Made by a program: the position numbers and the translations under genes. This document shows positions 55,504 to 64,000 of a stretch of DNA of 64,000 nt, one piece after another (position 1 is the first letter of the stretch; each line of letters opens with the position of its first letter). This stretch comes from Rhodocyclales bacterium. GTDB lineage: Bacteria > Pseudomonadota > Gammaproteobacteria > Burkholderiales > Rhodocyclaceae. Where the stretch lies: positions 16,151-80,150 of the forward strand of contig JACRIZ010000085.1 of NCBI GenBank assembly GCA_016235765.1, in the 5' to 3' direction. The notes under the pieces are model-generated. The model had not been told where the DNA came from. It saw nothing but the letters and a program-made list of their open reading frames with translations, and searched no databases.

Positions 55504-56427
55504 CTACGTGCCCGGATTGAACGGCGAGTAATCGATGAACTCCCAGCCCAAGCCCGCCGGGAGCTGCGACTCGCGCACTGTCTTCACCGCGAGGATCCAC
55601 GAGCGTTCCACCGCCACGCTTCGCGGCGTCCAGTCGATCTCGGCGTCGCCGATGACTTGCAGTTGCCGCTGGCCGGCGAAGTCGATGAACAGCAGGCCGG
55701 CAATGCCGCTGGCCTGAATGTTGCCGAGGGTATTGAACAGCGCGTTGCCCGCATAGTCCGGAACGCGCAGGCGTTGCCCACATTCGACGTGCACGAAGCC
55801 CGGCGGGCCGCCACGATGCGAGATGTCGGCTCCCGCCTGGGGCTGCACGCTGGCGACGAAACACGTGTCGGCCCGGGCAATCAGTTGCTGCTGCTCGTCG
55901 CTCAAGTGCGCACTGCGCCGCACGTCGCGGCTGGCCGGTTCGCTGCGCTCGCCCCGCAGGCGGCGGCGCTGGATGTATTTCGGGCAGTTCGGGTAGACCT
56001 GGTCGACGCATACCTCGATTTCGCCGTACCCTGCCGGCGCGGTCCCTCCGGTGCGCAAATGGCCATTGATGCGCAATCGGCGTCGCGTCGCCAGATCGAT
56101 GGCCAGCAGCCCGATCAGGCCATTCGTATGCAGGTTGTCCCAGAGCGGATCCGCCGGCGCAGCGCCCGCAGCATCGACGCGGATGCATACCGTCTCGCCA
56201 TCCTGGCTGGAAACGAAGCCCGGCGTGCCGAACAGCAACGAAGGCCACGTACTGCGCGCTCCATCCCAACTGCCGATCAGCAACATCGATTGGGCGGCGA
56301 GGAACTCCCTGGCGGCCGGGGTGATGCGATTGGCGACCATACGGCCCACGGCCTCCGCCTGAAGGGCCTGTCCGGCCAGGGCCTGCACCTGCCGCTCACC
56401 ATCGTGAAAAGGGTCCGCGTTCGTCAT
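55504..56427 (-). CDS. Pyridoxamine 5'-phosphate oxidase-like FMN-binding protein
   Basis: MLLIGSWDGARSTWPSLLFGTPGFV...CIRVDAA...LIGLLAIDLATRRRLRINGHL...VYPNCPKYIQRR. Confidence 0.82.
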   Translation of the reverse strand: MTNADPFHDGERQVQALAGQALQAEAVGRMVANRITPAAREFLAAQSMLLIGSWDGARSTWPSLLFGTPGFVSSQDGETVCIRVDAAGAAPADPLWDNLHTNGLIGLLAIDLATRRRLRINGHLRTGGTAPAGYGEIEVCVDQVYPNCPKYIQRRRLRGERSEPASRDVRRSAHLSDEQQQLIARADTCFVASVQPQAGADISHRGGPPGFVHVECGQRLRVPDYAGNALFNTLGNIQASGIAGLLFIDFAGQRQLQVIGDAEIDWTPRSVAVERSWILAVKTVRESQLPAGLGWEFIDYSPFNPGT

Positions 56428-56454
56428 CGACAGCCTCCGTCCGGCCGACCTGGA

Positions 56455-56838
56455 CTAGAAAGTGACCAATTGATAGCCGGCCGCCAGGCGGCTGGCCAGG
56501 CTCGGCAGCCCGCTGGTGCCGGGGACCGCGCATTCGCTGACTATTGCGAAACCCTGCGATTCGGCGGTCTGCCGGGCGCCGAATACATCCGCGCAGCCAC
56601 AGGAAACGCCGACGATCTTGTCCTTCACCGCCTCGTAGAGCCCATGGACCGGATGGTCTGGGGCGGTGATTAGCCCTGTCCAGCGGGTGCCGGCGCCCAT
56701 GAACAGCACGCTCACTTCGTCGCCGCGCTGCTTCGCGTCGAAGGCCGTGACCAGGGCGTTGAAGACCCGGCCCAACGCCTCCTCGCCGCCGGAATTGGGG
56801 TCGGAAAGTACAACCACGGCAATCTTCGTCATGTCCAT
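56455..56838 (-). CDS. DsrE/DsrF-like protein
   Basis: IAVVVLSDPNSGGEEALGRVFNALVTAFDAKQRGDEVSVLFMGAGTRW...SCGCADVFGA. Confidence 0.75.
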   Translation of the reverse strand: MDMTKIAVVVLSDPNSGGEEALGRVFNALVTAFDAKQRGDEVSVLFMGAGTRWTGLITAPDHPVHGLYEAVKDKIVGVSCGCADVFGARQTAESQGFAIVSECAVPGTSGLPSLASRLAAGYQLVTF

Positions 56839-56949
56839 CTCCTTTGATTGGGCCTGTCGGATGAGCAGGTGCAGCCATCCTATGAGCTCGCGAACCTGGA
56901 ATAAATGGCGTAAAGTGAATCACATTGTTTTGGTTAATGGACTAATGTC

Positions 56950-57861
56950 TTGGACAAGCTGCAACACATGCGAGTGGTAGTGGCGATTGCGGAAACCGGT
57001 AGCCTCACTGCCGCCGCGGCTCGCCTCGACACGTCTCCGCCGACCATCGTGCGACTGCTCGCCGCCACGGAGCGGCGCCTGGGTGTGCGCTTGTTCGAGC
57101 GCACCACCCGACAAGTGCAAATCACCGAGGAGGGCAGCATGTTCGTCGAGGCCAGTCGGCGAATACTGGGCGAGGTGGCCGAGATCGAGGACGCCCTGCT
57201 GGATCGGCGTACGGAGCCCGCCGGCCTGCTGGCCATCACCGCGCCGGTGCTGTTCGGCCGCCTGCACGTGGCCCCGGTGCTCAACGCGTTCCTGCACCAG
57301 TACCCGCAGGTCTCGGCGCGGCTGACCCTGCTCGACCGCGTGGTCGACCTGATCGAGGAAGGTATCGACGTGGCGGTGCGCATTGGCCCGGTCACGGCTC
57401 CCGACCTCGTGGTCGCCCCGGTCGGCCGGGTCCGGCGGTGCCTGTGCGCGGCGCCGGCCTTGTTGGACCGGCTGAGCCCGATTGGCGACCCGGAAGCCCT
57501 GCGGCACGCGCCCTTCATCCGCATGCAAGGGCTGATGCCCAGCCCGGGATTGAGCTTCAGGGATGGTCGCCGCGTGGTCGAACCGGCCAACGTCCGCATG
57601 TCGACCAATCATGCCGATGCCGCTCTGCTGGCCTGCATCGATGGCCTGGGAGTCGGCCTTTTCCTTTCCTACCAGACACGGGAGGCCGTCGCAGCAGGGC
57701 AGTTGCGCACGATCCTGACGGAGTTCGAGCCTGATCCGCTGCCCGTCTCCCTGGTCTACACGCCGTCCAAGCGAATCTCTGCCCGGACTCGGACATTCAT
57801 CGCGTGGGCCAAGACGAGGCTGGCGGAGCGGCTGGCCGGGGATCCGGGCGACCGAGCATGA
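56950..57861 (+). CDS. LysR family transcriptional regulator (TTG start)
   Basis: LQHMRVVVAIAETGSLTAAAARLDTSPPTIVRLLAATERRLGVRLFERTTR. Confidence 0.95.
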   Translation: MDKLQHMRVVVAIAETGSLTAAAARLDTSPPTIVRLLAATERRLGVRLFERTTRQVQITEEGSMFVEASRRILGEVAEIEDALLDRRTEPAGLLAITAPVLFGRLHVAPVLNAFLHQYPQVSARLTLLDRVVDLIEEGIDVAVRIGPVTAPDLVVAPVGRVRRCLCAAPALLDRLSPIGDPEALRHAPFIRMQGLMPSPGLSFRDGRRVVEPANVRMSTNHADAALLACIDGLGVGLFLSYQTREAVAAGQLRTILTEFEPDPLPVSLVYTPSKRISARTRTFIAWAKTRLAERLAGDPGDRA

Positions 57862-57961
57862 ATGCGGCGCGCAAGACCCTTGAGAATTCATGGGCGCCAT
57901 CGCAGAATGCGCTGATCAAGTCCGCTTTCGGCCTTCCTGCCGCAACCGCCAAGGAGTTCTC

Positions 57962-58261
57962 ATGCGCACCCTCATCCCGCTCATCGGCGCCGCTTTCCTC
58001 TTTTCCACCTCGGCCTACGGGCAGGACTGCAAGGCGGGCCAGGCCGCCCACGCCGCCGGCAACTACGCCAAGGCGACGGCGATCCTCCAGCCGCTCGTCG
58101 CCAAGGGCGACGCCTGCGCGCAGTACCAGCTTGGCGAGATGTACATGCAGGGCAAGGGCGTCCCGGAAGACAAGGCCAAGGCCCTGGAACTGTTCAAGAA
58201 GTCGGCCGCCCAGGGCAATGAAAAGGCCAAGCTGATGACCGGCTTCCTCGAACGGAAGTAA
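57962..58261 (+). CDS. Small secreted Sel1-like repeat protein
   Basis: Signal peptide MRTLIPLIGAAFLFSTSAYG; AQYQLGEMYMQGKGVPEDKAKALELFKKSAAQG. Confidence 0.88.
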   Translation: MRTLIPLIGAAFLFSTSAYGQDCKAGQAAHAAGNYAKATAILQPLVAKGDACAQYQLGEMYMQGKGVPEDKAKALELFKKSAAQGNEKAKLMTGFLERK

Positions 58262-58280
58262 CTACGGCCATGGTACGCGA

Positions 58281-58310
58281 TTGACATACGCAAATCGCAT
58301 CCCGTAGCAT
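58281..58310 (+). promoter_or_regulatory. Putative sigma70 promoter for the protease-nuclease gene
   Basis: TTGACA-N18-TAGCAT, then gcggagga SD and ATG at 58347. Confidence 0.5.
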
Positions 58311-58346
58311 GCCCGCTCTGAATCGCCCTCGCGGAGGACAAGCGCC

Positions 58347-60371
58347 ATGCTGATTGACGAACGGGTGTTGCAGGAAACCGAGAAGCGCCTGGCCCCCTTG
58401 ATTCCGGCGCAACTGCGGGAGCGCGCCTCGGTTCGCAAGACCTTGGCCCCGGCGCCCGGACGCGCCGATCTGGTGAAGGCCTATGTCGCGGGAAAGCGTG
58501 CCGCCACCGACGAGAATGCCTTCGAGCGCGCCGTCGGCGACATCGACCTGGTGGGCGTCGACTACCTGTACAACGGGTTGCGGGCCGCCGAAGCGGTGGC
58601 GCGGGTGGTGATTCCGCGCGCCGACGGCAATCGCACGGCGTACGCCACCGGGTTCATGGTCAGCCCGGACCTGTTCCTGACCAATTGGCACGTCTTCAAG
58701 ACGGCCGATGCGGCCAGGCTGGCCACCGCGCAGTTCGGCTACCAGGCCGATGCCGACGGGGCCGAGCGGGTCTCGACCAGCTTCATGTTGCGGCCGGACC
58801 GCTTCTTCCTGGCCGATGAGCATCTCGACTATTGCCTCGTTGCGGTCGACCCGACCAGCGAGAAGGGGCCGTCGGACTTGCGGTCGTTCGGCTGGCTGCG
58901 CCTGAATCCCGATCTCGGCAAGGCCGATGTCGGCCAATGGGCCTCCGTCATCCAGCATCCGGGCGGCCAGTTGAAGCAGTTGGCCATCCGCGAGAATGCC
59001 TTCCTGCCGATCGACGAGGACAGCGACTTCCTGTCCTACCACAGCGACACGCTGCGCGGCTCGTCGGGGGCGCCGGTGCTGAACGATTTCTGGGAAGTCG
59101 TGGCGCTGCATCATTCCGGCGTGGCGGCGAAGGACGCGCAGGGCCGCTATCTCGATCACCAGGGCAATCCCATCGTCGGCCGCGACGTCACCGACGAGGA
59201 GGTGAAGTGGATCGCCAACGAAGGTGCCCGGGTCAGCCGCATCGTGGCCGACGCACTGAACCGGGCCGCGCCGTCGGCGCTGCGCGAGAGTTTCGAGCAG
59301 GTCGTGCGCGGGCGCCTGGAATCGACGGCGACGCCGGACTTCGGGCTGGCGCAGGGGCCGTTCCATGGCGGCGCCGCCGGGGCGGTGACGCTGGCTTCCC
59401 GCCAACAGCGCTTCTTCCTGCCGGTCGACGTGCTGCTGTCGGCCGGCGACGTCGTTGCCGATGCCGCCGTGGCGGGCGCCGCCGCCCTCGGCCGGGCTGC
59501 GACGTCGATGGCCCCGCAGGCGGATTTCGAGCTGGTCTTCGACGACGATTACAGCAACCGGACCGGTTACGTCGCGACCTTCCTCGGCCGGCGGCGGTCG
59601 GTATCCATGCCGACGGTGGCGTCCGCGGCGGCCGCCCTGGTGGCGCCGACCCTCGACGGCGCCAAGCAGCTCGACTACCACCATTTCTCGGTGGTGATGC
59701 ACGCCCGGCGGCGGCTGGCGATCTTCACGGCCGGCAACGTCGATTACGTTGCCGAAGACCGCGACCAACGATCGCGCAAGGAATTCGGCAAGGACCAGTG
59801 GCGCCTCGACCCGCGCATGGCCGAGGAATACCAGATCCCGAAGAAGTTCTACGACCGCTGGAAGAAGCTCGACTACGGGCATCTGGTGCGCCGCGAAGAC
59901 AACTTGTGGGGCAGTTCCGATGAGCAGCGGGAGTTCGCGAACTCGGACACCTTCCACATGACCAACTGTTCGCCGCAGCACGAAGCGTTCAACCGCTCGA
60001 ACCTCGATGGCCTGTGGGGCAACCTAGAGGAAACCATCAAGGCCCAGGCAGCCGACGAAGGCCAGAAGATCGGCAAGCTCTGCGTCTTCTGCGGGCCCGT
60101 CTTCGACGACAGGAAGGACCTGGTCTGCGGCGACGTGCGCGTGCCGCTCGCGTTCTGGAAGGTGGTCGTGGCGCCCGCGCCCGGGAACAAGATCAAGGCC
60201 TATGGCTTCATCCTGAAGCAGGCGAAAGTCCTGAACGACGACCCGCCGTTCGAGGAATTCGATCCCAGTGGCTACGAGCGCTCTTTCGCCACGCTGAAGT
60301 CCATCGAAGCCAGGACCCTGGTTCGGTTTGGCACCGAACTGAAAGCCGCCGATGTCCTGAAAGGGCAGTGA
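58347..60371 (+). CDS. Trypsin-like serine protease fused to DNA/RNA non-specific endonuclease
   Basis: Protease: GFMVSPDLFLTNWHVF (His), HLDYCLVAV (Asp), DTLRGSSGAPVLNDFWEVVALHHSG (Ser). Nuclease: LDYGHLVRREDNLWGSSDEQREFANSDTFHMTNCSPQHEAFNRS, VFCGPVFDD, FWKVVVAP. Confidence 0.88.
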   Translation: MLIDERVLQETEKRLAPLIPAQLRERASVRKTLAPAPGRADLVKAYVAGKRAATDENAFERAVGDIDLVGVDYLYNGLRAAEAVARVVIPRADGNRTAYATGFMVSPDLFLTNWHVFKTADAARLATAQFGYQADADGAERVSTSFMLRPDRFFLADEHLDYCLVAVDPTSEKGPSDLRSFGWLRLNPDLGKADVGQWASVIQHPGGQLKQLAIRENAFLPIDEDSDFLSYHSDTLRGSSGAPVLNDFWEVVALHHSGVAAKDAQGRYLDHQGNPIVGRDVTDEEVKWIANEGARVSRIVADALNRAAPSALRESFEQVVRGRLESTATPDFGLAQGPFHGGAAGAVTLASRQQRFFLPVDVLLSAGDVVADAAVAGAAALGRAATSMAPQADFELVFDDDYSNRTGYVATFLGRRRSVSMPTVASAAAALVAPTLDGAKQLDYHHFSVVMHARRRLAIFTAGNVDYVAEDRDQRSRKEFGKDQWRLDPRMAEEYQIPKKFYDRWKKLDYGHLVRREDNLWGSSDEQREFANSDTFHMTNCSPQHEAFNRSNLDGLWGNLEETIKAQAADEGQKIGKLCVFCGPVFDDRKDLVCGDVRVPLAFWKVVVAPAPGNKIKAYGFILKQAKVLNDDPPFEEFDPSGYERSFATLKSIEARTLVRFGTELKAADVLKGQ

Positions 60372-60551
60372 CTTGCGGTGATGTTCGCGCCGAAGGCGGG
60401 CGGGAACGACACGCAAGGGATCGCGGCCGTCGTCCAGCAAGCGGTCATCGTCGGCAACGAGCGTCGTAGCTGGTCAAGGTGATTGTGGCGAGCGAAGGTC
60501 GGAGGATCGGCAACTGACGTCCGGCGCTCGGGGGTATCGATGACGCGCCGA

Positions 60552-61217
60552 TCAGAAGGGCGGCGGGCAGTCGACGCGCAGCGGTGCGCCCGTTTCGGGA
60601 TGGTCGAGTTCGATCTGGCAGGCGTGCAGCGTCAGGCGCTCCGCTTTGGCGCAGGATGCCGGTGTGCCGTAGAAGTCGTCGCCGAGGATGGGATGGCCCA
60701 TTGCTTCCATGTGCACCCGCAACTGGTGCGAACGCCCGGTAATGGGCTCGAGCTCGATGCGCGATACGGCGCGCGCAGCGTCGATGTCGAGGACGCGATA
60801 GCGGGTCAGGCTCGGCCGGCCCAAGGCGTGATCGACTTTCTGCTTCGGGCGGTTGGGCCAGTCACCACTGATGGGCAGATCGATCTCGCCGGCGGCGGCA
60901 GCCGTCCAGTGTCCGTCGACCAAGGCCTGGTAGCGCTTGCGCACCCTGCGTTCCTGGAACAGAATACTCAGTTCGCGCTGCGCCTTGGCGCCGCGCCCCA
61001 TGACGACGATGCCGGACGTGCCCATGTCCAGGCGATGAACGATCATGGCATCGGGAAACTCGGCCTGCACGCGGCGCGACAGGCAGTCGTCCTTGCCGGC
61101 GCCGCGCCCCGGCACGCTCAGTAGCCCGCTGGGTTTGTCGACAACGATCAACTGCTCCGAGAGATAGAGGACGGAAAGCCCCCGGTGCGCGGGCGGGCGG
61201 TAGGGAGTGGATGGCAT
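60552..61217 (-). CDS. RluA-family pseudouridine synthase
   Basis: LIVVDKPSGLLSVPGRG, MIVHRLDMGTSGIVVM, GRSHQLRVHMEAMGHPILGD. Confidence 0.95.
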   Translation of the reverse strand: MPSTPYRPPAHRGLSVLYLSEQLIVVDKPSGLLSVPGRGAGKDDCLSRRVQAEFPDAMIVHRLDMGTSGIVVMGRGAKAQRELSILFQERRVRKRYQALVDGHWTAAAAGEIDLPISGDWPNRPKQKVDHALGRPSLTRYRVLDIDAARAVSRIELEPITGRSHQLRVHMEAMGHPILGDDFYGTPASCAKAERLTLHACQIELDHPETGAPLRVDCPPPF

Positions 61218-61254
61218 GCCGCGGATTGTCGCATTGAGACGTGCCTGGCTTTCG

Positions 61255-62394
<1,140 letters not shown>

Positions 62395-62402
62395 CAGATT
62401 CT

Positions 62403-62488
62403 TTCACCACCAAGGGCACCAAGTACACCAAGAAAGGCAGTTGCCGATCTTTGGTTTCCTTGGTGCCCTTGGTGTGCTTGGTGGTGAA
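62403..62488. repeat. Inverted repeat built of 9-nt-period CACCAAG units in the dnaK-dnaJ intergenic region
   Basis: CACCAAG at 62408, 62417, 62426 and CTTGGTG at 62459, 62468, 62477, bounded by TTCACC...GGTGAA. Confidence 0.9.
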
Positions 62489-62494
62489 TCGGTT

Positions 62495-64000
<1,506 letters not shown>

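Noticed and set aside
57962-60371. Sel1-like gene and protease-nuclease as one operon or toxin-immunity pair
   Set aside because: The Sel1 protein has a signal peptide while the fusion does not, and a separate promoter lies between them; linkage not supported

Overview
GC-rich chromosomal segment, most likely from a betaproteobacterium related to Rhodocyclales (inferred from gene content and synteny). The window is dominated by conserved housekeeping genes: yceH-rsgA-PCD-M48 protease / orn; rpmE-rho-trxA / fdxA; aroC; leuB-asd-fimV-(CbiQ-like)-truA-trpFBA-accD-folC-dedD-cvpA-purF-metZ; rhlE; recQ-lpxH-ppiB-ppiA; cysS; dnaJ-dnaK. Accessory genes lie between these blocks. They include three c-di-GMP enzymes (one with a C-terminal CZB-like zinc module), a MarR-associated MacAB/TolC-like pump, a Csd6-like L,D-transpeptidase paired with a TPR protein, a large secreted protein of unknown function next to a poly-Gly lipoprotein, and a FMN-binding/DsrE/LysR locus. 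The strongest candidate for an under-described system is a single ORF at 58347-60371 that fuses a trypsin-like protease to a DNA/RNA non-specific (beta-beta-alpha metal) endonuclease. I saw no CRISPR array, rRNA, tRNA or intact mobile element. The first gene (GGDEF/EAL) and the last gene (dnaK) are cut by the window edges. All product calls come from reading motifs and family resemblance; no database search was run.
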